Numbered from the stretch's first letter, positions 1-5,941 are shown. The stretch: DNA of 6,789 bases from an uncultured Eubacteriales bacterium (GCA_902782895.1 CACZPA010000056.1:1-6789); one strand, 5' to 3'. Program-made: numbers and translations. Notes: generated by a model from the letters alone, not told the origin.

Positions 1-594
1 TACATTCCGACTCCGGACCGTAAGGCAGATCAGCCGTTCCTGATGCCGGTTGAGGATACTATGACCATTTCCGGTCGTGGTACTGTTGCTACCGGTCGTG
101 TAGAGCGTGGCGTTCTGCATGTTGGTGACAGCGTTGAGCGTGTAGGTCTGCATCGCGAGACCCAGGCTTATGTTGTAACCGGTATCGAGACATTCCACAA
201 GTCCATGGATGAGGCTATGGCCGGCGACAACGTCGGATGCCTGCTTCGTGGTATTCAGAGAAACGAGATCGAGCGCGGACAGGTTCTGGCCAAGCCCGGT
301 TCTGTTACCCCTCACCACAAGGTTAAGGGACAGGTTTACGTTCTGAAGAAGGAAGAGGGCGGACGTCATACTCCGTTCGTTTCCAACTATCGTCCTCAGT
401 TCTACTTCCGTACAACTGACGTTACGGGTGTTATCACTCTTCCGGAAGGCACCGAGATGTGCATGCCTGGAGACAACACCGAGATGACCATTGACCTGAT
501 CTATCCGGTAGCTATGGAAGTCGGTCTGCGCTTCGCTATTCGTGAAGGCGGACGTACCGTAGGTTCCGGTTCCGTTACCGAGATCATCGAATAA
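1..594 (+). CDS. tuf: Elongation factor Tu, 3' part (domains 2 and 3)
   Basis: EF-Tu is the GTPase that carries aminoacyl-tRNA to the ribosomal A site in the cytoplasm. The window opens in frame inside the gene and shows the last 197 residues, about half of the usual ~395. Missing are the whole GTP-binding domain and the start. Domain 2 begins at once with YIPTPDRKADQPFLMPVED, followed by ISGRGTVATGRVERG (about residues 23-37 of the visible part) and the LLRGIQRNEIERGQVLAKPG stretch. Domain 3 carries GGRHTPF, YRPQFYFRTTDVTG, MPGDN and the near-invariant C-terminal LRFAIREGGRTVGSG. Two cysteines (VGCLLRG and EMCMPGDN) replace residues that are valine in E. coli; I regard this as lineage variation. 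Codon choice is strongly biased, as expected for a very highly expressed gene. The stop is TAA and a strong terminator follows 27 bases later. Identity is certain; whether the genome holds a second tuf copy cannot be seen. Confidence 0.98.
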   Translation, partial: YIPTPDRKADQPFLMPVEDTMTISGRGTVATGRVERGVLHVGDSVERVGLHRETQAYVVTGIETFHKSMDEAMAGDNVGCLLRGIQRNEIERGQVLAKPGSVTPHHKVKGQVYVLKKEEGGRHTPFVSNYRPQFYFRTTDVTGVITLPEGTEMCMPGDNTEMTIDLIYPVAMEVGLRFAIREGGRTVGSGSVTEIIE

Positions 595-621
595 TTCGGT
601 TCTCTGTACAGATGAGAATAT

Positions 622-656
622 ACTGGCCGGTCCGTATGGTCCGGCCGGTTTTTTCT
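622..656 (+). terminator. Intrinsic terminator of tuf
   Basis: The left arm (622-633) pairs with the right arm (638-649) around a GTAT loop. Nine pairs, one of them G-T, are followed by a T-T mismatch and two more G-C pairs. The GC-rich stem runs straight into TTTTTTCTT. This is a classical Rho-independent terminator and should end the tuf transcript, insulating it from the lipoprotein region downstream. Confidence 0.92.
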
Positions 657-681
657 TATTTCCGGATTGATCCGGGAATAG

Positions 682-855
682 GAACAGGCATGTCTGTATT
701 TGAAGGAGGAAACCGGTTATGACGGATTCTACGCGGATGGTACGATGTTCGGTTATTGGAGATCCGAATATGATCAGAACGGCAATCTGCTGCAGGAGAA
801 ACACTACAATCCGGACGGAACCCTCGTCGAGGTTCTGAAACCGTCAGACGAGTAA
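682..855 (+). pseudogene. Headless 3' remnant of a YD-repeat-like protein gene
   Basis: Between an in-frame TAG (679-681) and TAA (853-855) there are 57 sense codons whose translation looks like real protein. It contains GYDGFYADGTMFGYW, then EYDQNGNLLQEKHYNPDGTL, and ends VEVLKPSDE. The alternation of 'YDxxGN' and 'YNxDGT' with aromatic residues resembles the short Tyr-Asp/Asn-Gly repeats found in YD-repeat or wall-associated secreted proteins of Clostridia. About one and a half repeat units are visible. No signal peptide or credible start is present: the first in-frame ATG (745) lies inside the repeat, and upstream in-frame TTG (700) or CTG (694) lack well-placed ribosome binding sites. An AAGGAGG at 703-709 serves an ATG at 719, but that is in another frame and gives an implausible 39-residue peptide. 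I infer the end of a gene whose 5' part was deleted, possibly by recombination just after the tuf terminator. A short expressed peptide is a less likely alternative. Confidence 0.5.
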
Positions 856-893
856 TACGGTAGATCGCGTCATACGGATATTCGTTGTATATC

Positions 894-919
894 AGAGAAA
901 GGATAGAATGAAAAAATGA
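894..919 (+). promoter_or_regulatory. Ribosome binding site and MKK-stop mini-ORF overlapping the lipoprotein start
   Basis: AGAGAAAGGA (894-903) is the only Shine-Dalgarno-like stretch here. It sits 4 bases before an ATG at 908, which reads ATG AAA AAA TGA and stops. The stop (917-919) overlaps the ATG (916) of the lipoprotein frame as ATGA. The distance from the Shine-Dalgarno to ATG 916 is 12 bases, longer than ideal. The arrangement could allow termination-reinitiation coupling. Alternatively, the A6 run (911-916) may have lost one A: with A7 the upstream ATG would be in frame, giving MKKMKRM as the N-terminus. The arrangement is seen directly; its function is inference. Confidence 0.45.
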
Positions 920-2403
920 AAAGAATGCTTGCTTTATTCCTTGTAGTGCTTATGGCCGTATCGATGGCAGCCTGTCAGCAAGCTCCTGCAACGAGCAGCC
1001 AGGCAGATAATAAAGGATCTGAGAAGCAAGAGAATTCCTCTGCTGCAGATAAAAGTGTAGAACAGTCTGCTGCTTCTGAGGTAACGCCTGCTGAAGACTT
1101 AACACCTGCCGAAGATTTAACTCCGGTCACAGACTTTATCTTCCATTCATCGGAAGAGCTTGCCGCTTTCCTGAAAGAATATGGTCAGGAAGCAGAACCG
1201 GTATGGGGGGAACCGAGTCTATATGCTGCTGCCGGTGATTATACTGTTACCGGCGATGTGACTCCGGATAAGAAGACATTAACGTCTGTAACTTACAGTG
1301 TTAAGAAATCAAAAAACAATACAGAAGAGATCCCCGGAAAACTGCTTGCAGCCTGGCAGGCGTTTTCACAGACAACCGGAATCACACTGGATGGTGCAGA
1401 AGAACTGATCGAAAAAGTTACAACCTTGGAAGAAGAGGAAAAGATTAACAATGATTCTTATTCTCTCCGTGTAAGTTACAAAAACAGAGCGTCATTCCGA
1501 TTAGATCCTCTTGGCGATTATGAAGTCCTTCCTTATTCGCCGGATGATGTTTATCAATATCTAGAAACTGTTGATAAACCGAATACCTATATTCATCGGA
1601 ACATACAGTATGGAGATTTTTCATCGTGGGAGGCGGAAGAACCGCAGTTTGAGCTCGAACTGGAACTGGATGGAGGAGAGCGGATCTATTCGGCTGAGTT
1701 TATTTATTCCGGCAGTGATGAAGCAGAGAAAAAAGCGGGATTTGAGGCCTTTGCCGACTTTTTCCTAAAAGGTGCTGTACGCGAGGAGACGGAGTCTCTT
1801 CTTGAAGAATTCTTTAAGGATAAAGATGCATACTGGGACAATCATAAAAATGGCGTGCAGAAAATCGATAGCGGGTATACGATATCTTTTAAATTCCAGG
1901 CCAGTGCATACCATTTCATCATCGAGGTAGAACCGGGACGGATTCCTGAAGACGCTAAGGTGTTCCCAAGTGCGGAAGAACAGGCTGAACTTGTACTCGA
2001 TCCACTTGCCCGTGTAGGAGCTGATCCAACTGTAAAGCTTCCGGAAACTGTGATTTATGATGAAAACGGAATTAAAATCATACTGAAGGATTCGGATTAC
2101 TATGTTCGCTCTTCCGATGTTGATTTTAGAATCAATTTTGAATCTTCAGGTTTAAAGGACGGCATGAGGGCAAGCATCCAGATTCAAGCCATCAACGGGA
2201 TCGACCTGGTTGAGTATGATCTTCTTGAGTATGCGCGTTTAGATGAAGAGGAAAAAGAGGATTACGCAGAATTCAGCATGGTCGAACTGAAAAAGAATCT
2301 TCCGGATTATAACGGCATTACTTCTGTAACGTTGCGAGTAGATATTCTTAAGGGTGAACTTGCAACCGATGAGAAGGTTGTTACGGTAGAGATGGGCAAA
2401 TAA
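916..2403 (+). CDS. Unrecognised lipoprotein with duplicated module
   Basis: This 495-residue predicted lipoprotein belongs to no family I can name. Residues 1-19 form a signal peptide (MKR, then a hydrophobic stretch). Lipobox MAAC puts the lipidated cysteine at residue 20, so the protein should be anchored on the outer face of the membrane. Residues 21-74 are a flexible Ser/Ala/Glu/Gln linker with TPAEDL, TPAEDL and TPVTDF in tandem. Residues about 107-198 and about 245-340 look like two divergent copies of one module: strands ending in 'YS', a helix with AWQAF or EAFADFF, a helix EELIEKV or ESLLEEFF, then SYSLRVSY or GYTISFKF and a final strand. Residues about 372-494 form a beta-rich domain (VIYDENGIKIILKD near its start) of the general kind found at the C-terminus of many Clostridia lipoproteins. 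It is acidic, with no visible catalytic motif; a binding or sensing role is only a guess. Codon use is relaxed and richer in A and T than in the flanking genes. No convincing promoter or terminator of its own is visible. Confidence 0.88.
   Translation: MKRMLALFLVVLMAVSMAACQQAPATSSQADNKGSEKQENSSAADKSVEQSAASEVTPAEDLTPAEDLTPVTDFIFHSSEELAAFLKEYGQEAEPVWGEPSLYAAAGDYTVTGDVTPDKKTLTSVTYSVKKSKNNTEEIPGKLLAAWQAFSQTTGITLDGAEELIEKVTTLEEEEKINNDSYSLRVSYKNRASFRLDPLGDYEVLPYSPDDVYQYLETVDKPNTYIHRNIQYGDFSSWEAEEPQFELELELDGGERIYSAEFIYSGSDEAEKKAGFEAFADFFLKGAVREETESLLEEFFKDKDAYWDNHKNGVQKIDSGYTISFKFQASAYHFIIEVEPGRIPEDAKVFPSAEEQAELVLDPLARVGADPTVKLPETVIYDENGIKIILKDSDYYVRSSDVDFRINFESSGLKDGMRASIQIQAINGIDLVEYDLLEYARLDEEEKEDYAEFSMVELKKNLPDYNGITSVTLRVDILKGELATDEKVVTVEMGK
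1084..1137 (+). repeat. 18-bp in-frame tandem repeat encoding TPAEDL
   Basis: Two 18-base units (1084-1101 and 1102-1119) encode TPAEDL twice and differ only at third codon positions. A third, more diverged unit (1120-1137) encodes TPVTDF. They lie in the disordered linker between the lipidated cysteine and the first folded module, and probably set linker length. Confidence 0.8.
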
Positions 2404-2458
2404 ACGTAAATAAACCGTAAACAAACTGCCTGACAGTGAAACGTCTGTGCAAAAATAC

Positions 2459-2487
2459 TTGATTTTTCGCGGCTCGTATGGTATCCT
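2459..2487 (+). promoter_or_regulatory. Probable sigma-A promoter (extended -10) for the foldase gene
   Basis: TTGATT (2459-2464) and TATCCT (2482-2487) are separated by exactly 17 bases. A TG one base before the -10 box (2479-2480) makes it an extended -10 element. A start near 2494 would give a leader of about 59 bases before the ATG at 2553. The stretch 2404-2458, between the lipoprotein stop and this promoter, contains no convincing hairpin plus T-run, so read-through from upstream is possible. Confidence 0.72.
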
Positions 2488-2552
2488 TTATAGGTTAGTG
2501 CGGGCCGTGATCTGTTTTGTTGTCCGCAATGTATGTCTGGAGGATGAGGAAT

Positions 2553-4103
2553 ATGAGTGAAGAGAAAGATAAGTTTGCGCAGCGCCGGGCAGACGCGCAG
2601 AAGAGAAAAAAGCAGCTGCAGAAGATGCAGAATGCCAAGATCAAGCCGAGCACCCGCAGCAAACTGAACGGGCTCCTGATTGCGCTTGCGGTCATTCTCG
2701 TTGCCGGAGTAATCGTTTTCTTTGAAGCGGGATTTGTCCGCAGACTGACAACAGCCATGAAGGTTGGCGACGAGAGAGTCAGTTCCGCTGAATTTGATTA
2801 CTATTATTCCGATCAGGTCATTTCGACCTACAATACGTATTATCAGTACACGAACGGACAGTATCTGCCGTTCCTGACGACACAGTCGCTGAAGAAGCAG
2901 CCGTATACAGAGGATCAGACCTGGGCGGAGTTCTTTGAGGATGAGGCAAAGGCCAAGATCCAGAACGTGAAAGCGCTGGTCAGCGCGGCCAAGGCCGAGG
3001 GCATCACGCTTTCGGAGAAAGGACAGGCCGAGGTGGAAGCGCAGATGACGACAGTGGCTGCCTACGCGAAGCAGGCCAATGTGTCTGTCAATCAGTATCT
3101 GCGTCAGGCATACGGCCGCGGCGTGAATGAGAAGCTGATGCGTCAGATCGCTTCGGACGTTGCCCTTGCGTCCGAGTATTCGGATGTTATCCGCGGCAGA
3201 CTGGAGTATACGGATGACGAGCTCGAGGCGTATTACCAGAGCGACGTTAAGGAAACCTATACTTACGTCGATCTCCGTTATCTGGACTTTACACAGGCTG
3301 ATGATAAGACGCTGGAAGACGCCAAGGCGGAAGCTGACGCTTTCCTGAACGGTGTAACGACGGCCGATCAGTATGCAGAGAAGGCTCTTGCGGAGCTGAA
3401 GGCAAGAGATGAAGCCAAGGCGGACAGCGAGACCGCAGAGAACAGCACAGAAGAGAGTACGGAAAAGGCGGAGATTACGGATACGACCGCACGCACGCTG
3501 GTTTCCTGGACTTCTTTGAAGAACCGTGATGAGAATCTGGCCGCGTGGGCTTTTGCCGACGAGAGAAAAGCCGGCGACACCGCCGTGATCGAGATGACGG
3601 ACGGCACGGGCTGCTATGCGGTTTACCTGGATAAGACAGCTTACCGTCAGGATTACAAGACCGCGAATGTCCGGAACATCTATATTTCTGTAGAAGATAC
3701 AGAGGATACAGAAGCTATGGAAGCGGCCAAGACCAAGGCAGAAGGCATTCTGGATGAGTGGAAGGCCGGAGCGGCGACCGAGGAGAGCTTCGCGGCGCTT
3801 GCGGATCAGTATTCCGAGCTGAGCTCGGAGGGCGGTCTGCAGGAAGAGGTCACCAAGGGAACGGACGCGGTCAGCGACTGGATTTTTGACAGCGCGAGAA
3901 AAGCCGGCGACACGGCCGTGATCGAGGAAGATAACGGTTACTATGTCGTCTACTATATCAGCGAAGGACGCGAGTACTGGAAGGTACAGGTCGGCGCGGC
4001 TAAGCGCAGCGCGGATTATACCGCCGCAATCGATGCTCTGGAGGAGCAGTACGCGGCGACCAGCAACGCCTTTGGAATCTGGCTGAGAGACGAACCGTTC
4101 TGA
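2553..4103 (+). CDS. Membrane-anchored PrsA/SurA-like foldase (parvulin-type PPIase-like)
   Basis: This 516-residue protein resembles the SurA/PrsA group, which helps exported proteins fold outside the membrane. Residues 1-38 are charged, Lys/Gln-rich and probably cytoplasmic; about 39-58 (LLIALAVILVAGVIVFF) is a single membrane anchor, and the rest should be extracytoplasmic. There is no lipobox, unlike classical PrsA. VGDERVSSAEFDYYY (71-85) resembles the start of the SurA N-terminal domain. Two parvulin-like modules follow: about 236-365, interrupted by a Glu/Ser/Ala-rich insert (about 285-310), and about 373-470. Each contains RKAGDTAVIE followed by a 'YxVxY' strand. The second has ESFAALADQYSE, typical of parvulins, but the usual VxHIL histidine position reads NIYI, so isomerase activity is doubtful and a holdase role is possible. 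I chose ATG 2553 because GGAGG (2539-2543) lies 9 bases before it; in-frame TTG 2517 and ATG 2529 lack a site and ATG 2544 is too close. It has its own promoter and terminator, so it is probably monocistronic. Confidence 0.88.
   Translation: MSEEKDKFAQRRADAQKRKKQLQKMQNAKIKPSTRSKLNGLLIALAVILVAGVIVFFEAGFVRRLTTAMKVGDERVSSAEFDYYYSDQVISTYNTYYQYTNGQYLPFLTTQSLKKQPYTEDQTWAEFFEDEAKAKIQNVKALVSAAKAEGITLSEKGQAEVEAQMTTVAAYAKQANVSVNQYLRQAYGRGVNEKLMRQIASDVALASEYSDVIRGRLEYTDDELEAYYQSDVKETYTYVDLRYLDFTQADDKTLEDAKAEADAFLNGVTTADQYAEKALAELKARDEAKADSETAENSTEESTEKAEITDTTARTLVSWTSLKNRDENLAAWAFADERKAGDTAVIEMTDGTGCYAVYLDKTAYRQDYKTANVRNIYISVEDTEDTEAMEAAKTKAEGILDEWKAGAATEESFAALADQYSELSSEGGLQEEVTKGTDAVSDWIFDSARKAGDTAVIEEDNGYYVVYYISEGREYWKVQVGAAKRSADYTAAIDALEEQYAATSNAFGIWLRDEPF
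3563..3593 (+). repeat. 31-bp intragenic repeat, copy 1
   Basis: This segment encodes RKAGDTAVIE (residues 338-347) in the first parvulin-like module. It matches 3896-3926 at 30 of 31 bases, the single difference (C3581 versus G3914) being a silent change. The copies are 333 bp apart, exactly 111 codons. Confidence 0.9.
3896..3926 (+). repeat. 31-bp intragenic repeat, copy 2
   Basis: This is the second copy, encoding RKAGDTAVIE (residues 449-458) of the C-terminal parvulin-like module. Sequence on either side has diverged much more at both DNA and protein level, apart from shared 'W-F' residues just upstream. Confidence 0.9.
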
Positions 4104-4113
4104 TAAGACGGAC

Positions 4114-4158
4114 AAGCCGCCGGTACCCTGCCGGAACGTCAGGGCCAGCGGCTTTTTT
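4114..4158 (+). terminator. Intrinsic terminator after the foldase gene
   Basis: AAGCCGC (4114-4120) pairs with GCGGCTT (4148-4154). Above it lie a C-A mismatch, a GG/CC step and a TA bulge, then CCCTG (4126-4130) pairs with CAGGG (4140-4144) around a 9-base loop. The stem ends in a run of six T (4153-4158), 10 bases after the foldase stop. This is a strong Rho-independent terminator, despite the internal imperfections. Confidence 0.9.
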
Positions 4159-4179
4159 ATGCGGAAAGAAGCGCCGGCG

Positions 4180-4252
4180 GGATATTCAGCCGGAACGTTC
4201 AGACAGGATATTCAGCCGGAATGTTCTGGCGGGATGTGCAGGCAGAGCGTGG
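4180..4252 (+). repeat. 26-bp-period direct repeats before tmcAL
   Basis: A 21-base unit at 4180-4200 recurs at 4206-4226 with one change (C4196 to T4222). A degenerate third unit in the same 26-base register (4232-4252) matches 14 of 21 bases. Each of the first two units contains a palindromic core, GAACGTTC (4193-4200) or the near-palindrome GAATGTTC (4219-4226); the latter is extended to GCCGGAATGTTCTGGC (4215-4230). The repeats fill most of the spacer between the foldase terminator and the tmcAL ribosome binding site. They could be an operator array, or simply slippage-derived repeats. No clear promoter is recognisable here. Confidence 0.75.
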
Positions 4253-4273
4253 CGCAGGACGGAGGGCAGCGGC

Positions 4274-5470
4274 ATGAAAACAGTCGGGATCGTATGTGAA
4301 TACAATCCTTTTCATCAGGGGCACAGGTGGCAGATCGCCGAAGCGAAGCACCTGAGCGGCGCGAATACGGTGATCTGCGCGATGAGCGGAAACTTTACCC
4401 AGCGGGGAGAAGCGGCCGTGCTGGAGAAAGGCATCCGGACCCGTGCCGCGCTTGAGGGCGGCGCGGAGCTTGTCGCTGAAATCCCTGTGATCTACGCAAT
4501 GTCCGGTGCCCAGAGCTTCGCGCGGGCAGGGATACGGATCCTGCTCTCTGCCGGGGTGGACGCGGTTTCCTGTGGATCCGAGTGCTGTGATCCCGAGAAG
4601 CTGAAGAGAGTCGCCGGACTGCTGCGGGAAGAGCCGGCTGCATATAAAGTAGCGCTCACAGCTGGACTGGAGCAAGGTCTTGGGTTCGCGGCGGCGCGGC
4701 AAAGCGCGGTTTCCAAAGCGCTTGGACCCGACGCGGAGGTGCTGCGCAATCCCAACGATATCCTTGCGGTCGAATACCTGATAGCCCTGCAGGAGTACGG
4801 CGCGGATATTCCGTTATATCTCGTACCGCGCACAGCCGCACACGATACGGCTGCTGAATCCGCGAAAGAGATCCGCAAAGCATTAACAGAGGGACAGTTT
4901 CCAGAGACGCTCGAGAGTCCGGACATCGTACGGGAAGCACTGCGGGACGGATACGGAATGCCGGATCCGGACTTTTTCACAACGCTTCTGTACGCGAATG
5001 CAGAGAGAACGCTCAGCGGGACGGTTCCGGAAGACGGAGAGGGTCTGCTGAACCGCGTGCTGAAGAGTATGGCGGCCTATCATCCGTTTGCAGAGCTTTT
5101 GCAGGCGAATGTTACCAAAAGGTACCCGGCCGCACGTGTGCGCCGCCTGCTGATGAATCTCGCGCTCGGGATCACCGAGGAAGAGCGTAAAGCCTGCGAG
5201 TGGAGCAAAGGCCCGGCCTATCTGCGGATCCTCGGCGCAGGCAGCGACGAGGTGCTTGCCGCGGTCGGCCGCCGGAGCAGCCTGCCGCTCGTAGTGCGAT
5301 CCTCCGATCTTGAAGGGCTCTCGGAAGCAGCCGTTCGGACGTTTGAGGCGGAAGCCAGGACGACGGATCTGTACCTGCTTTCCCTGCCGGGACACAAGCT
5401 CTTTTCACACGGATACGAATATACAAGAAAAATAGAAAAACGAGAGATTCGTAAAATAAACGTGAATTAG
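4274..5470 (+). CDS. tmcAL: tRNA(Met) cytidine acetate ligase TmcAL (YlbM family)
   Basis: Family members activate acetate with ATP and transfer the acetyl group to the wobble cytidine (C34) of elongator tRNA(Met), giving N4-acetylcytidine, which supports accurate AUG decoding. The 398-residue protein opens with the family signature VGIVCEYNPFHQGH (4-17), where H14-x-G-H17 is the nucleotidyltransferase HxGH motif. SGNF (38-41) and QRGE (43-46) follow, then GSE (101-103) and NPNDILAVEYL (159-169). ESAKEIRKAL (195-204) corresponds to the usual SAxxIR motif, though it is degenerate and preceded by a shorter loop than usual. KRYPAARVRRLLMNLALGIT (282-301) is a well conserved C-terminal element. 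Length is slightly below the usual 400-415. GGAGGG (4261-4266) lies 7 bases before the ATG, supporting this start. The last 15 or so residues (TRKIEKREIRKINVN) are lysine/arginine-rich and encoded by abruptly A-rich DNA. Transcription probably starts in the repeat-containing spacer; no terminator is seen after the gene. Confidence 0.93.
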   Translation: MKTVGIVCEYNPFHQGHRWQIAEAKHLSGANTVICAMSGNFTQRGEAAVLEKGIRTRAALEGGAELVAEIPVIYAMSGAQSFARAGIRILLSAGVDAVSCGSECCDPEKLKRVAGLLREEPAAYKVALTAGLEQGLGFAAARQSAVSKALGPDAEVLRNPNDILAVEYLIALQEYGADIPLYLVPRTAAHDTAAESAKEIRKALTEGQFPETLESPDIVREALRDGYGMPDPDFFTTLLYANAERTLSGTVPEDGEGLLNRVLKSMAAYHPFAELLQANVTKRYPAARVRRLLMNLALGITEEERKACEWSKGPAYLRILGAGSDEVLAAVGRRSSLPLVVRSSDLEGLSEAAVRTFEAEARTTDLYLLSLPGHKLFSHGYEYTRKIEKREIRKINVN

Positions 5471-5524
5471 CGAGAAAACAAGAGATTTAAGATGAATCAG
5501 GCAGAATATCAGGAATAACCGGAG

Positions 5525-5553
5525 TTGAGCTTATATAGCAAAAGGGTTATTAT
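5525..5553 (+). promoter_or_regulatory. Sigma-A promoter of groES-groEL
   Basis: TTGAGC (5525-5530) and TATTAT (5548-5553) are 17 bases apart, a standard housekeeping promoter. The predicted start is near 5560, right at the left edge of the CIRCE inverted repeat, so HrcA bound there would block initiation. The leader before groES would be about 94 bases. Confidence 0.85.
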
Positions 5554-5561
5554 ATGCTTTG

Positions 5562-5588
5562 TTAGCACTCAGACTAAAAGAGTGCTAA
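5562..5588 (+). promoter_or_regulatory. CIRCE operator (HrcA binding site)
   Basis: The sequence is TTAGCACTC-N9-GAGTGCTAA, an exact match to the CIRCE consensus. The arms extend outward by three more pairs to 12 bp (5559-5570 with 5580-5591). CIRCE is the operator of the heat-shock repressor HrcA, whose folding depends on GroEL; titration of GroEL by misfolded protein relieves repression. Being at the very 5' end of the transcript, it may also form a stem-loop in the mRNA. Confidence 0.98.
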
Positions 5589-5653
5589 CAAGACAAAGAC
5601 ATTCGCGCAGCCTCGATTTGGCCCGGCGTAGATATTAAAGGGAGGTTACAGTT

Positions 5654-5941
5654 ATGAAGTTAGTTCCGTTAGGAGACAAGGTTGTTGTAAAACAGCTGGA
5701 AGCAGAGGAGAAGACCAAGGGCGGCATCATCCTGACCACACAGTCTCAGGAGAAGCCCCAGGAAGCGCTTGTTATCGCAGTTGGCCCCGGCGGCACCGTT
5801 GACGGCAAGGAAGTCGAGATGCAGGTTGAAGTCGGCGATAAGGTTATCTATTCCAAATACGCGGGAACGACCGTGAAGCTGCATGACGAAGAGTATATCG
5901 TTGTAAAGCAGAGCGACATTCTGGCGATTGTAGAAGAATAA
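5654..5941 (+). CDS. groES: Co-chaperonin GroES
   Basis: GroES forms the heptameric lid of the GroEL folding chamber in the cytoplasm. The 95-residue product has the usual family length. It starts with LVPLGDKVVVKQLEAEEKT and contains the mobile loop with the GroEL-contacting hydrophobic tripeptide IIL in KGGIILTTQSQEKPQ. It continues with VGPGG, GDKVIYSKYAGTTVK and the C-terminal EEYIVVKQSDILAIVE. AAAGGGAGG (5637-5645) lies 8 bases before the ATG. It is the first gene of the HrcA-controlled operon and is followed by groEL after 24 bases. Nothing looks abnormal. Confidence 0.98.
   Translation: MKLVPLGDKVVVKQLEAEEKTKGGIILTTQSQEKPQEALVIAVGPGGTVDGKEVEMQVEVGDKVIYSKYAGTTVKLHDEEYIVVKQSDILAIVEE

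Noticed and set aside
719..838. A 39-codon frame with AAGGAGG ten bases upstream of its ATG.
   Set aside because: The peptide is rich in Arg, Thr, Ser and Cys with no protein-like pattern. The +1-shifted frame through the same DNA reads as a coherent Tyr/Asp/Gly repeat protein.
2517..2552. N-terminal extension of the foldase from TTG 2517 or ATG 2529.
   Set aside because: No ribosome binding site precedes these codons, whereas GGAGG is well placed for ATG 2553.
2307..4115. A long minus-strand open frame (about 600 codons) opposite the foldase gene and the lipoprotein 3' end.
   Set aside because: It mirrors the codon bias of the sense gene, shows no domain or initiation signal I can support, and crosses the foldase promoter and gene boundaries. 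The sense strand has clear domains, ribosome binding site and terminator.
4193..4226. GAACGTTC and GAATGTTC as LexA (SOS) boxes.
   Set aside because: Gram-positive LexA sites have GAAC and GTTC separated by four bases; here the half-sites touch.
5492..5518. An eight-residue frame (MNQAEYQE) after tmcAL.
   Set aside because: It has no ribosome binding site, is very short, and lies in A-rich leader DNA just before the groES promoter.
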